From Photobacterium gaetbulicola Gung47 (GTDB taxonomy: Bacteria; Pseudomonadota; Gammaproteobacteria; Enterobacterales; Vibrionaceae), in the NCBI GenBank assembly GCA_000940995.1, contig CP005973.1, forward strand, positions 1,550,001 to 1,614,000: DNA of 64,000 bases. Reading direction: 5' to 3'. Position numbers and translations under genes: made by a program. Positions within the stretch are counted from its first letter, which is position 1. Every line of letters starts with the position of its first letter. This document shows, piece by piece, positions 37,391 to 46,075 of this stretch. The notes beneath the pieces are model-generated. The model was given only the letters and a program-made list of their open reading frames with translations. It was not told the DNA's origin and did not search any database.

Positions 37391-37668
37391 ACACACTACT
37401 CTTGACTGGTGGGAGAAGAATTTTTTCCCTACAAGTCTAGTCTCGGATTCGAGCCAGCTTTCACAAACCCTAAACGGTTCTCAGCTTTTAGAATTCCCAA
37501 ACTCGCTACGCCAAGACACCTCGCCGTGCTCTATTATCTTGAGCAAGTGTCTGCTCTTACCAAAGTCATAAATAACAAACAAAGCGCAGGTAAATAATAG
37601 TTTTCGTTACCACTATATGGATGTGGGTTGGCTAACGTGTCTTTCTGTACGAGGTTAAGTACGAAGGC
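37391..37668. promoter_or_regulatory. Divergent promoter region between adhesin gene and lap export/control operon
   Basis: A 278-bp AT-rich region that must drive the adhesin gene leftward and the lapC-lapE-ompA-lapG-lapD-lapB operon rightward. I could not assign reliable -35/-10 boxes or regulator sites by eye. Confidence 0.5.
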
Positions 37669-39069
37669 ATGACGAATAAAAGTTCTGCTATCAAGCCACA
37701 GCATCTCGATTACGTCAGAGATTCCCACTATGCCTTATTGCTAGAGGCATCCGGCCGTTCACGTCTGTTGCTTTGGTGCGTCGGGCTGTTTTTTATTGCT
37801 GCCATTATCTGGGCAGCTTATGCCCCGATCGAGCAGGTCACCCGGGGAGAGGGGAAGGTGATCCCCTCTTCGCAGCGTCAGATAATCCAAAACCTTGAAG
37901 GTGGTATCGTCAAGGCGATCTTGGTGCGCGAAGGGGAACAGGTCACCATCGGCCAACCCCTTCTCCAACTAGATGACACCCGTTTTAGAGCTGATTTCGA
38001 AGAAAAGAACCAAGATCGACTTGGTATTGAAGCCGACGGCATCCGACTCACCGCCCTCCTTAACAGCATCAAGATATCATCTCCGGACAAATCGCCCAGC
38101 AAACTCTGGCGTCAATCTGTCATCATCTCACCGACAGACCTGACGTTTCCCGAGCCTTTCCACCAGCAAAATGCCGACTTAGTAAAAAGGCAACAAAACG
38201 AATACCGTGACCAGCTCGCCAGTCTAGATAACCAGCTCACCCTGATAGCCCAGCAAATTCAGCAAAAAAGCCGCGAGTTGGAGGAAGCACAAGCCAGATT
38301 AAAAAACCAACAGCAGAGCTATTACCTCGCCAGCGAGGAATATCGCATTACCAAGCCGTTAGCCGATGAAGGCGTGGTGCCCAAGGTCGAGCTGCTAAAG
38401 CTACAGCGGCAGCTGAATGAGTCACTTCGTGAGGTGACCTCAACCAAGCTGCAGCTCCCGGCCATGAAAGCAGCACTGAACGAGGCTGTTTTCAAACGAC
38501 TTGATATTGCCCTCAACTTTCGCTCGGAGATTCAATCGGAGCTCAACCAGAGCGCCGATAAACTCGCTGTACTGAACCAATCGCATCTGGGCTTGCAGGA
38601 CAAGGTGACACGAACCCTCGTCACCTCCCCCGTCAATGGCACGGTACAAAAAATCCATATCAACACGCTCGGCGGTGTTATCCAGCCAGGCATGGATCTT
38701 ATCGAGGTGATCCCAACCGAAGACAGCTTGTTGGTAGAAGCGAAAATTTCCCCGCGGGATATCGGCTTTCTAAGGCCAGGATTAACCGCCGTAGTCAAAT
38801 TCACCGCCTATGATTTCACCCAGTATGGCGGCCTGACCGGCACACTCGAGCATATCAGCGCTGATACCCAGATTGATGATGAAGGCCACAGTTATTACCA
38901 GATACGGATCCGGACCGAAGACACGGACTTTACCGATCAGGCAGGGCAGCCTCTGCCCATTATCCCTGGGATGAACGCGGTAGCGGATATCATTACCGGC
39001 GAGAAGACCGTCTTGCAGTATTTACTCAATCCAGTGCTGAAAGCACAACAAACAGCGCTCCGAGAGTGA
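37669..39069 (+). CDS. lapC: Type I secretion membrane-fusion protein (LapC-like)
   Basis: The periplasmic adaptor of the adhesin's type I secretion system, linking the ABC exporter to the TolC-type channel. It has a short cytoplasmic N-terminus, one membrane helix (residues ~32-52, LLWCVGLFFIAAIIWAAYAPI), and the HlyD-family start EQVTRGEGKVIPSSQRQIIQNLEGG. A long coiled-coil region (~165-310) and the second lipoyl/beta-barrel part follow (LVTSPVNGTVQKIHINTLGG; VEAKISPRDIGFLRPG). At 466 residues it has full length. It is the first gene of the operon, divergent from the adhesin gene, with the channel gene 21 bp downstream. The start is the ATG with a GAAGGC stretch close upstream. Confidence 0.93.
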   Translation: MTNKSSAIKPQHLDYVRDSHYALLLEASGRSRLLLWCVGLFFIAAIIWAAYAPIEQVTRGEGKVIPSSQRQIIQNLEGGIVKAILVREGEQVTIGQPLLQLDDTRFRADFEEKNQDRLGIEADGIRLTALLNSIKISSPDKSPSKLWRQSVIISPTDLTFPEPFHQQNADLVKRQQNEYRDQLASLDNQLTLIAQQIQQKSRELEEAQARLKNQQQSYYLASEEYRITKPLADEGVVPKVELLKLQRQLNESLREVTSTKLQLPAMKAALNEAVFKRLDIALNFRSEIQSELNQSADKLAVLNQSHLGLQDKVTRTLVTSPVNGTVQKIHINTLGGVIQPGMDLIEVIPTEDSLLVEAKISPRDIGFLRPGLTAVVKFTAYDFTQYGGLTGTLEHISADTQIDDEGHSYYQIRIRTEDTDFTDQAGQPLPIIPGMNAVADIITGEKTVLQYLLNPVLKAQQTALRE

Positions 39070-39090
39070 TCATTTTAAGGACTGCCTCCG

Positions 39091-40422
39091 ATGACGACGA
39101 TACCCAAACCAGTTTTGCTCCCGCCGTGCTGTCTCAAGCTAACTCTGATAGTCAGCCTGCTGCTGGCGCCCAATGCAATAGGTCAATCGCTGGAGCAAGC
39201 CGTGGCCGATACACTCACGACCAACCCTGAAATCAAACGGGCTTACAATGCGTTCATGAGCCTGAACCAAGCCACCCGCTCAGCGGTTGGTGACTACTTA
39301 CCCTCTGTCGATCTCGAGACCAGTGTCGGCTACGAGGATTACGACAATAGCACCAACAGCACCGGGGACTATGAGCCGCTCGATGCCAGCATCAGTTTGC
39401 GCCAACTGATCTGGGATGGTTCTATTACCTATCATGATATCCAGCGCAACAAGGCCGAAGCCGAAGCGCAGCGCTACCAGTTGCTAGCGGATGCGCAAGA
39501 CAAGGCCCTGCGGGTGACAGAAATATACCTAAATACTCTTGAAGCCCAGGAAGTGTTGACCCTGTCGCAATCCAATTATGCCGTGCACCAGAGGATATTC
39601 ACTGACATCAAGAAACGCACGGATTCCGGTATTGGCTCAACCGCTGATTTGGCCCAGATTGAGGGGCGACTCGCCCGCTCGCGCTCCAACCTCATTGCCG
39701 CCGAGAACAACCTTCAGGATAAAATCACCGAATTCTACCGTGAAGTGGGCAGCAATCCCGTCAACCTCGAGAAACCAGAGGTCGACCAGAACTACATTCC
39801 CACTTCACTCGACAACGCTCTCAATCAGGCCAAAGACAACAACCCGGTATTGTTTGTCGCCAAAAACGATATCGATGCCGCTAATTACCAATACAAGCAA
39901 GCAAAAGGGAACTTCTACCCAACCTTCTCTATCGAAGCCTCCCAAGAATGGGGCGAGGACTTAGACGGTACCCCCGGCCATACCGATGAGTTCAAGGCGA
40001 TGCTGAAAATGGAGTACAACCTATACAACGGCGGTTCCGATCTGGCCGACAGCCGCCGCGCCGCCTACCAGCTCAGCCAGTCCAAAGATGTCCGTGACCG
40101 CGCATACCGACTGCTGGAAGAGAGTACCCGTCTGGCCTGGAGCGGCATGGAACTCGCACTCAGCCAAACCCAATACCTGCAACAGCATGTCGATGCTTCG
40201 GCTCGCACCGTTATCGCCTACGAAAAGCAATTTAAGATCGGCAAGCGCACCTTGCTCGATGTACTCAACACCGAAAACGAACTGTTCGAAGCAAGGAAAG
40301 CCTATCTCGGCGCCCACTATGCCGGCATTCTGGCCAAATACCGGGTGCTGAACGCAACGGGGCAATTGTTGGAAGAAATGCGGGTTGATGTGCCCAGCCA
40401 GTGGTCGGAATCGGTACGCTAG
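39091..40422 (+). CDS. lapE: TolC-family outer-membrane channel (LapE-like)
   Basis: The outer-membrane exit duct of the type I secretion system. An N-terminal signal peptide (LLAPNAIGQS cleavage area, ~residues 18-33) precedes the mature TolC fold: two repeats of beta-hairpin and long helices, each starting with a segment like LEQAVADTLTTNPEI, and the second with LDNALNQAKDNNPVL. The equatorial part includes LRQLIWDGS and MEYNLYNGGSD, the typical strand motifs of TolC. The C-terminus has the usual GKRTLLDVLNTENELFEAR helix, conserved in secretion-type TolC proteins. The ATG at 39091 has an AAGGAC ribosome site. It ends at 40422, 8 bp before the start of the OmpA-like gene. Confidence 0.92.
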   Translation: MTTIPKPVLLPPCCLKLTLIVSLLLAPNAIGQSLEQAVADTLTTNPEIKRAYNAFMSLNQATRSAVGDYLPSVDLETSVGYEDYDNSTNSTGDYEPLDASISLRQLIWDGSITYHDIQRNKAEAEAQRYQLLADAQDKALRVTEIYLNTLEAQEVLTLSQSNYAVHQRIFTDIKKRTDSGIGSTADLAQIEGRLARSRSNLIAAENNLQDKITEFYREVGSNPVNLEKPEVDQNYIPTSLDNALNQAKDNNPVLFVAKNDIDAANYQYKQAKGNFYPTFSIEASQEWGEDLDGTPGHTDEFKAMLKMEYNLYNGGSDLADSRRAAYQLSQSKDVRDRAYRLLEESTRLAWSGMELALSQTQYLQQHVDASARTVIAYEKQFKIGKRTLLDVLNTENELFEARKAYLGAHYAGILAKYRVLNATGQLLEEMRVDVPSQWSESVR

Positions 40423-40430
40423 GGAGAACC

Positions 40431-41060
40431 ATGATGAGAACCTGCACCAACGCGTTATTGAGGTTACTCGCCAGTATCTTGGTACTGATAACCGTCACTG
40501 GCCTCTTGGCCGGGTGTTCGACCCAAGCCGCAGCCCCACCGGTTACCGAGCAATCAAGAGACTTGATGGATGACGATGCTGACGGGGTGATCAACGCCCG
40601 CGACAAATGCCCGGGCACGCCACATTCCGCTATTGTCGACAACGATGGCTGCCCTAGGTTGGTCGAACGTTCCGAGTCCAGTGACCTTCATATCCTGTTT
40701 GCCAATGACTCCACCGTGATTCCCACCAACTTCCTTGGGCAAATCAAACGCATGGCCGACTTTTTGGCCAACTACCCAGAAGCCAGGATCGAACTGAAAG
40801 GCTACGCCAGTCCTGTCGGCGCTTCTGATTACAACCTCGGGTTATCACAGCGCCGAGCCAAGGTCGTCCGCCAGCAGCTGATTGAATTCGGAGTCAGCCC
40901 AAACCGGATAAAAACCCTCGGCTTTGGCGATACAGTCCCTGTTGCCGCCAACACCCGGGAGCAATCCAATACGCTGAGCCGACGTGTCACGGCAAGAGTG
41001 CGGGGGGAGCGGGGGAATGTGTTGGAAGAGTGGACCATTTTCTCACTACGAGCCGACTAG
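40431..41060 (+). CDS. OmpA-family lipoprotein
   Basis: An outer-membrane-attached, peptidoglycan-binding lipoprotein. The signal sequence ends in the lipobox LLAGC (Cys ~25). An acidic Ca-binding-like segment comes next (DDDADGVINARDKCPGTP..DNDGCP, a thrombospondin type 3 repeat). The OmpA C-terminal domain follows: FANDSTVIPTNFL, then RIELKGYASPVGASDYNLGLSQRRA and RIKTLGFGDTVPVA, with the Asp/Arg residues that contact diaminopimelate. The open frame extends further upstream, but ATG 40431 has an AGGGAGA ribosome site and gives the signal sequence at the N-terminus. It lies between the channel and the LapG gene, so it may help anchor the secretion complex or the retained adhesin at the cell wall; this is inference. 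Confidence 0.9.
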   Translation: MMRTCTNALLRLLASILVLITVTGLLAGCSTQAAAPPVTEQSRDLMDDDADGVINARDKCPGTPHSAIVDNDGCPRLVERSESSDLHILFANDSTVIPTNFLGQIKRMADFLANYPEARIELKGYASPVGASDYNLGLSQRRAKVVRQQLIEFGVSPNRIKTLGFGDTVPVAANTREQSNTLSRRVTARVRGERGNVLEEWTIFSLRAD

Positions 41061-41087
41061 CCCGCAATGAAGATGAAGGAGGTTAGC

Positions 41088-41786
41088 ATGCTATTGATCT
41101 CGCTGCTGCTCAGCGGAACTGGGCTTCACTCCCCACATCTCCCCGCCGCCCAACCGGCCATCAGTTCGTCCCCGCTGAGCACCGAAGAAGAGGAGATCGT
41201 CAGGCTTATCAATCATACATACGGCAAACAGGCAGCAATGAGAACAACGGCTTGGCGGCAGTTACTGACAGCCTCCAGACAGCAAGATGAGCTAGCTCAA
41301 CTTAAGCTGGTCAATGATTTCTTTAACCAACTGCGGTTTCTGAACGATATCGAGATCTGGGGCCAAGAAGACTATTGGGCCGCTCCCCTTGAGTTCTTGG
41401 GAGCCGGAGCAGGTGACTGCGAGGAGTTCAGTATTGCAAAATACCTTTCTCTGCGCGAACTAGGGGTAGACGATGAAAAGCTGCGGCTAGTTTATGTCAA
41501 AGCCCTTACCCTTAACCAGTTCCATATGGTATTGGCCTACTACCCGACCCCCAGTGCCGTCCCCTTGCTGCTCGATAACCTGACCCCAGACATCTTGCAG
41601 GCCAGCCAACGCTCAGATCTGCAGCCTATTTACAGCTTTAACGCCAGCAAGCTGTGGCTTATAAAACAGCGAGGGCAAGGCCAGTTAGTCGGCGATCCCA
41701 GCCGCATCAAGCATTGGCAATCGCTGCAACAACGGGTACGACACCATCAGCTCACCGTACCTGTACTGTGGCTAGATCGCGAATAG
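41088..41786 (+). CDS. lapG: Periplasmic adhesin-cutting protease (LapG, bacterial transglutaminase-like cysteine proteinase)
   Basis: A calcium-dependent periplasmic cysteine protease that removes the N-terminal retention module of LapA-type adhesins, releasing them from the surface. The catalytic triad is visible: Cys111 in GAGDCEEF, His146 in NQFHMVLAYY and Asp163 in LLLDNLTP. The spacing of 35 and 17 residues is close to Pseudomonas LapG. The Asp and Glu next to the Cys match the Ca-binding positions. I start at ATG 41088, because a perfect AAGGAGG ribosome site lies five bases before it; it yields a good signal peptide (LLISLLLSGTGLHS). The frame also has an ATG at 41067. It lies directly before the lapD gene (16 bp), as expected for a protease-receptor pair. 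Confidence 0.95.
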   Translation: MLLISLLLSGTGLHSPHLPAAQPAISSSPLSTEEEEIVRLINHTYGKQAAMRTTAWRQLLTASRQQDELAQLKLVNDFFNQLRFLNDIEIWGQEDYWAAPLEFLGAGAGDCEEFSIAKYLSLRELGVDDEKLRLVYVKALTLNQFHMVLAYYPTPSAVPLLLDNLTPDILQASQRSDLQPIYSFNASKLWLIKQRGQGQLVGDPSRIKHWQSLQQRVRHHQLTVPVLWLDRE

Positions 41787-41802
41787 GAGGCAATACGAAA
41801 CT

Positions 41803-43827
41803 ATGTCACTCTATCGCCAGTTATTTTTAGGGTTAAGCCTATTATTCCTGCTACTGCTAGCCGGGATCGCTTTTAGCCAATTTACCACCACACGCAGCTA
41901 TTTGGTTGAACAGCAAACCCTCGAAATAGACAATGCCATCCATGCCGTCGGGCTGGCCATCTCCCCCTACCTCGAACAGGATGACACGGTCGCCATAGAG
42001 TCGGTAATCAATGCCATGTTCGATGGCAGCCTGTACCAAAAAGTCACGCTGCAGCTGCTGAAGGGAAATACCATTATTGAACGGTCCTACCCCGCCCAGC
42101 CAAGTGATGTCCCGCACTGGTTTCGGCAATGGGTCAACATCCCTGCCGTAACACGGCAAAACACCCTAACCAGCGGCTGGCTCCAGTACGGAAAAATTAC
42201 CGTCACCAGTTATCCAACGCTGGCATACCGGAAACTGTGGCAAAGCAGCTGGCAATTACTGAGCACATTCATCATCGGCTTTGCTATCGGCGTACTGGCC
42301 TTGAAGCTGTTACTGGATCAATTCGTCAAAAAGCCACTGCGCCAATTCCAGCAAAAAGCCCATGCCATTGCCGACCAGCACTTTGGTCAGCCACTGCCCG
42401 TACCACCAACCAAGGAGTTCATCCCGCTGACCCATGCCTTCAACCAAATGGCGGCCAAAATTGAACAGCACTTCAACCAGCAAGCCCAAGAGGCCGATCT
42501 GCTCCGAAAACGGGCGTACCAAGACCCGGAATCCGGGCTCAATAACCGCAAGCGGCTCCTCCTCCATCTGGAAGACTGGCTAGAGCAAGACACCACCGGG
42601 ACTATTGTGATAGTGAGACTAGAGGCCATAAGCCGGCTACGGAGCCAGAAACACTTTCCGCAGGCGGCCCAGCTCGCAGAAAAAGTGGGCCATCACTTAA
42701 AAAGTACGGCCTCTGCCCAGGCGAAACTAGGGCGACTGAGCCACAGTGAATTTATCATTATCCGGCCCGAGCAGGCCGATGCCACCGACGAAGAGCAAAC
42801 CACCCAAGCATTGCAGAGCTTGCTTGATCAGCTCAGCCATATTCAGGCCCGGTACTCGCCAGAGAGCCTCCAGCCCGTTTGTGGCGGAGTTATCACCAAA
42901 CAAGCTCGAAGCTCACTGGCGGTGTCCGCGCTACTGGCCCAGTGCGATAATGTGCTATCCAAAGCCCAGCACAGCCCTACCCGCATAGCAGCGATTCGCC
43001 ATCAAAAGGGGCCGCTCCCGAAAAGTGAAAGCCAGGGCAATCAAACACCACAGCACGCTTTGCAACAAATGCATCAACCCGAACACCTGCTATGGGGCAA
43101 GCAGCAATGGCTCGAACTTTGCCAAACCGCAATCGACAATGACCGCATTACCCTGTCTTTCCAGACGGTCAGAGACAGCCAACACCACCCCCTTCACCAA
43201 GAAGTCTTTGCAGTACTCAAGCACCATGAGCATTGCTATTCCGCTCATCTGTTTATTCCGGCCCTCAATGCCCTCAGACAAACCTCACCGTTGGATCGCC
43301 ACATCATCCAAAAGGCAGTCCATTACCTATCACTTCACCAAACCTTTCTGGCAATCAACATCGCGCCGACGTCGATTGCAGATACCGAATTTATCCAATG
43401 GCTCGACAGCTTCCTCGCCGAACATCCTGTCATCAGCCAGCAGCTTATTTTCGAGTTGCCCGAGATCGCTTTTCTCGAAGAGAGTGCTCAAACTCGATTG
43501 CTGTGCCTGGTTCTCGACAGGCACCAGTTTACCTATGGCATTGATCATTTCGGCCACCATTTCGACTCAGTGGGCTACTTGCGCCAATATCACCCCAAAT
43601 ATGTCAAGATCGATGCCGATTTTACCCGCCAGCCAGCCGACGGTATTCAGCACGATGCCCTCAGGGCACTGATCCAGACAGCGCATCACCTCAATATCAA
43701 GACCATCGCAACCCGGGTTGAACACCAACCTCAATATCAGGCACTGAAAACCTTGGGGATTGTCGGCTTCCAGGGCCACTACATCACCGTTCACAAGGAG
43801 GCAAACCATGGCAGATCCTCTTCTTAA
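41803..43827 (+). CDS. lapD: Degenerate GGDEF-EAL c-di-GMP receptor controlling LapG (LapD-like)
   Basis: An inner-membrane receptor that binds c-di-GMP inside the cell and sequesters LapG in the periplasm. Layout: membrane helix 1 (residues ~7-26), LapD/MoxY-type periplasmic domain (~27-145), membrane helix 2 (~149-170), HAMP linker (~172-225), GGDEF-like (~235-390) and EAL-like (~430-665) domains. Trp126, in a SGWLQYG loop, matches the tryptophan that grips LapG in Pseudomonas LapD (Trp125 there). Both enzyme domains have lost key residues: RLSHSEF replaces the GGDEF site, and the EAL segment reads HQEVFAVL. It should therefore be a sensor, not an enzyme. AGGAGG lies about 12 bases before the ATG. 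The final 20 bases overlap the next gene. Confidence 0.93.
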   Translation: MSLYRQLFLGLSLLFLLLLAGIAFSQFTTTRSYLVEQQTLEIDNAIHAVGLAISPYLEQDDTVAIESVINAMFDGSLYQKVTLQLLKGNTIIERSYPAQPSDVPHWFRQWVNIPAVTRQNTLTSGWLQYGKITVTSYPTLAYRKLWQSSWQLLSTFIIGFAIGVLALKLLLDQFVKKPLRQFQQKAHAIADQHFGQPLPVPPTKEFIPLTHAFNQMAAKIEQHFNQQAQEADLLRKRAYQDPESGLNNRKRLLLHLEDWLEQDTTGTIVIVRLEAISRLRSQKHFPQAAQLAEKVGHHLKSTASAQAKLGRLSHSEFIIIRPEQADATDEEQTTQALQSLLDQLSHIQARYSPESLQPVCGGVITKQARSSLAVSALLAQCDNVLSKAQHSPTRIAAIRHQKGPLPKSESQGNQTPQHALQQMHQPEHLLWGKQQWLELCQTAIDNDRITLSFQTVRDSQHHPLHQEVFAVLKHHEHCYSAHLFIPALNALRQTSPLDRHIIQKAVHYLSLHQTFLAINIAPTSIADTEFIQWLDSFLAEHPVISQQLIFELPEIAFLEESAQTRLLCLVLDRHQFTYGIDHFGHHFDSVGYLRQYHPKYVKIDADFTRQPADGIQHDALRALIQTAHHLNIKTIATRVEHQPQYQALKTLGIVGFQGHYITVHKEANHGRSSS

Positions 43828-45973
43828 TGCCCTGCACTTCCTCTGCCACCACTACGGCCAGCCCCATTCGATGAAAAGCCTACTGGCAGGACTGCCGTTG
43901 CAAGACGGCTTGCTCACTCCGCATTTGCTGCCAAGGGCGGCGAACAATGCCGGTTTCCAGGCCGAAGAGGCGGCTCTTAGCCTATCCCAGCTATCTCCGT
44001 TGCTGCTGCCCGTCATCGCCCTGCTTGACAGCAACCGAGCCTGTGTACTGCTTGATATCGACCAAGATAAGCAACGGGCGGAAATTGCCCTGCCCGGGGG
44101 ATTGGACCCAAGCAACGCGGATGCAAGCGGCAGCCAGACCGCAGAAAAAAGCTGGGTAAGCTTCGAGGAGCTGGAGTGCCAGTTTCTCGATCGGGTATTC
44201 TTGTTGAGGCAGCCCTTCCAACATGACGCCCGCACATCAACCGATACCGGTGCCGGCAAAGCGCCTAAGGCCAACCAGGCCTGGTTCTGGCAGACATTGT
44301 GGCAATCCAAATTCCTGTACCGCGATGTGCTGATAGCCTCGGCCTTGCTCAATCTCTTTGCCTTGGCCATACCGCTGTTTACCCGACTGATTTACGACAA
44401 GGTCGTGCCCAATCAAGCTTTTGACACCCTGTGGGTACTGACCAGTGGTATGGCCATCATTTTTGGCTTTGATTGGCTGCTGAAATATCTGCGCAGCTAT
44501 TTCATCGACATCGCCGGCAAGAAAACGGACATTCTATTATCCGCTGAGATCTACCGTAAGGTCATGGGGCTGCAGCTCGCTGCCCGGCCACCTTCTGTCG
44601 GCGCATTCGCCCGCCACTTGCAGGAGTTTGAGTCTGTCCGGGAATTCCTAACCTCCGCCACCATCGCCGCCCTGATTGACCTGCCTTTTGCCCTGCTCTT
44701 TTTACTGGTGATCTATATCATTGCCGGGCCGATCGTGATTATCCCGGTTATTGCCATCGCTTTGCTGGCGCTGTATAGCCTATTGATACAAAGGCCGCTG
44801 CAAGAAACCATCGAAGAAGGATCTCAGCTTGCCGCGCAAAAGCATGCCAACTTGGTCGAGAGTGTGGCAGGACTTGAAACGGTAAAACTGTTCAACAGCC
44901 AACCCCAATACCAGCACCGCTGGGAGCAGGCTGTGGCTCATATAGCCCACTGGGGGATCAAATCCCGCCGCCTGACCGACTCGGTCCACAACTTGGCAGG
45001 CCTGAGCCAGCAATGCGTATCAGTAGGAGTGATTATCTACGGGGTGTACCTCATTGCCGCCGGACAATTGAGTGTGGGCGGCCTGATTGCCGTTTCGATG
45101 CTGACCAGCAGGGCGATTGGGCCGATGGTTCAGTTATCGCAGCTCTCCACCCGCTACCACCAAGCCAAATCGGCTATCGTCATCCTCAGCGATATCATGG
45201 CCATGCCCGATGAAACCCGTCACGACGCAACCTCCGACCGCACCCAGCCGCTGAGCGGGCACCTCTGCTGTGACAACCTGACGTTCAGTTATCCCAATGC
45301 CGAAACCGCCGCGTTACAGTCGGTCTCACTGACCATAAAAGCGGGTGAGAAAGTGGCAATCATCGGCAAGATTGGCTCGGGCAAAACCACCTTACAACGG
45401 CTATTGATGGGGCTCTACCCGCCAAGTTCTGGCGCTGTGCGCTTCGATAATATCGATATCCATCAATACCACCCCCACACCCTGCGCCAACAGATTGGCT
45501 GCGTTCCACAGGACAATGCATTATTTTTCGGCTCAATTCGCGACAACATTACCCTCGGCTCACCGCTGGCCAGTGACGATAACATCGACCTTGCCTGCCA
45601 GCGAGCCGGGGTTCACCTCTTCACCCAGCACGAGCCATCCGGCCTCAACCGGCAAGTTGGCGAGAGCGGGCAATATTTGTCCGGCGGGCAGAAACAAGCC
45701 ATCACCATTGCACGGGCCCTGCTCAATCAGCCCAAGTTACTGATCTTCGATGAGCCCACCAGCCAGATGGACAACCGCTCGGAGCAGCATCTTAAGCACA
45801 CCCTCAAGGCGCTTGATAAACGGCATACCCTGGTTTTGTTCACCCATAAAACCAGCATGCTGGACTGTGTTGACCGGCTGATTGTGATGGATCAGGGGCA
45901 TGTCATCGCCGACGGAGAAAAAAGCAAGGTGCTAGAAACCTTGAAGAGCAAGAGTAGCCAAGCCGCCCCTTAG
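43808..45973 (+). CDS. lapB: Type I secretion ABC transporter (LapB-like)
   Basis: The ATP-driven inner-membrane exporter of the giant adhesin. It has an N-terminal C39-like domain (~1-125) without the catalytic Cys of true C39 peptidases, a six-helix membrane domain (~150-440) and an ABC ATPase domain (~470-721). Visible motifs: Walker A GKIGSGKTTL, Q-loop CVPQD, signature LSGGQKQ, Walker B LLIFDEP and a switch His in LFTHKT. A degenerate C39-like domain is the usual substrate-docking module in exporters of RTX adhesins, which keep their N-terminus. ATG 43808 has a very good AAGGAGG site and lies inside the end of lapD; the longer frame from 43760 has none. It is the last gene of the operon. 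Confidence 0.94.
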   Translation: MADPLLNALHFLCHHYGQPHSMKSLLAGLPLQDGLLTPHLLPRAANNAGFQAEEAALSLSQLSPLLLPVIALLDSNRACVLLDIDQDKQRAEIALPGGLDPSNADASGSQTAEKSWVSFEELECQFLDRVFLLRQPFQHDARTSTDTGAGKAPKANQAWFWQTLWQSKFLYRDVLIASALLNLFALAIPLFTRLIYDKVVPNQAFDTLWVLTSGMAIIFGFDWLLKYLRSYFIDIAGKKTDILLSAEIYRKVMGLQLAARPPSVGAFARHLQEFESVREFLTSATIAALIDLPFALLFLLVIYIIAGPIVIIPVIAIALLALYSLLIQRPLQETIEEGSQLAAQKHANLVESVAGLETVKLFNSQPQYQHRWEQAVAHIAHWGIKSRRLTDSVHNLAGLSQQCVSVGVIIYGVYLIAAGQLSVGGLIAVSMLTSRAIGPMVQLSQLSTRYHQAKSAIVILSDIMAMPDETRHDATSDRTQPLSGHLCCDNLTFSYPNAETAALQSVSLTIKAGEKVAIIGKIGSGKTTLQRLLMGLYPPSSGAVRFDNIDIHQYHPHTLRQQIGCVPQDNALFFGSIRDNITLGSPLASDDNIDLACQRAGVHLFTQHEPSGLNRQVGESGQYLSGGQKQAITIARALLNQPKLLIFDEPTSQMDNRSEQHLKHTLKALDKRHTLVLFTHKTSMLDCVDRLIVMDQGHVIADGEKSKVLETLKSKSSQAAP

Positions 45974-46075
45974 GTTTGTGCTTTGCCAGAAGTGTTGCAG
46001 ATGTTAGAGCATGCCGTTTGCCAAGTTTTGCTATGTTTATGTGATTCATCAACCATTTGCTAGGAACGTCATCTT

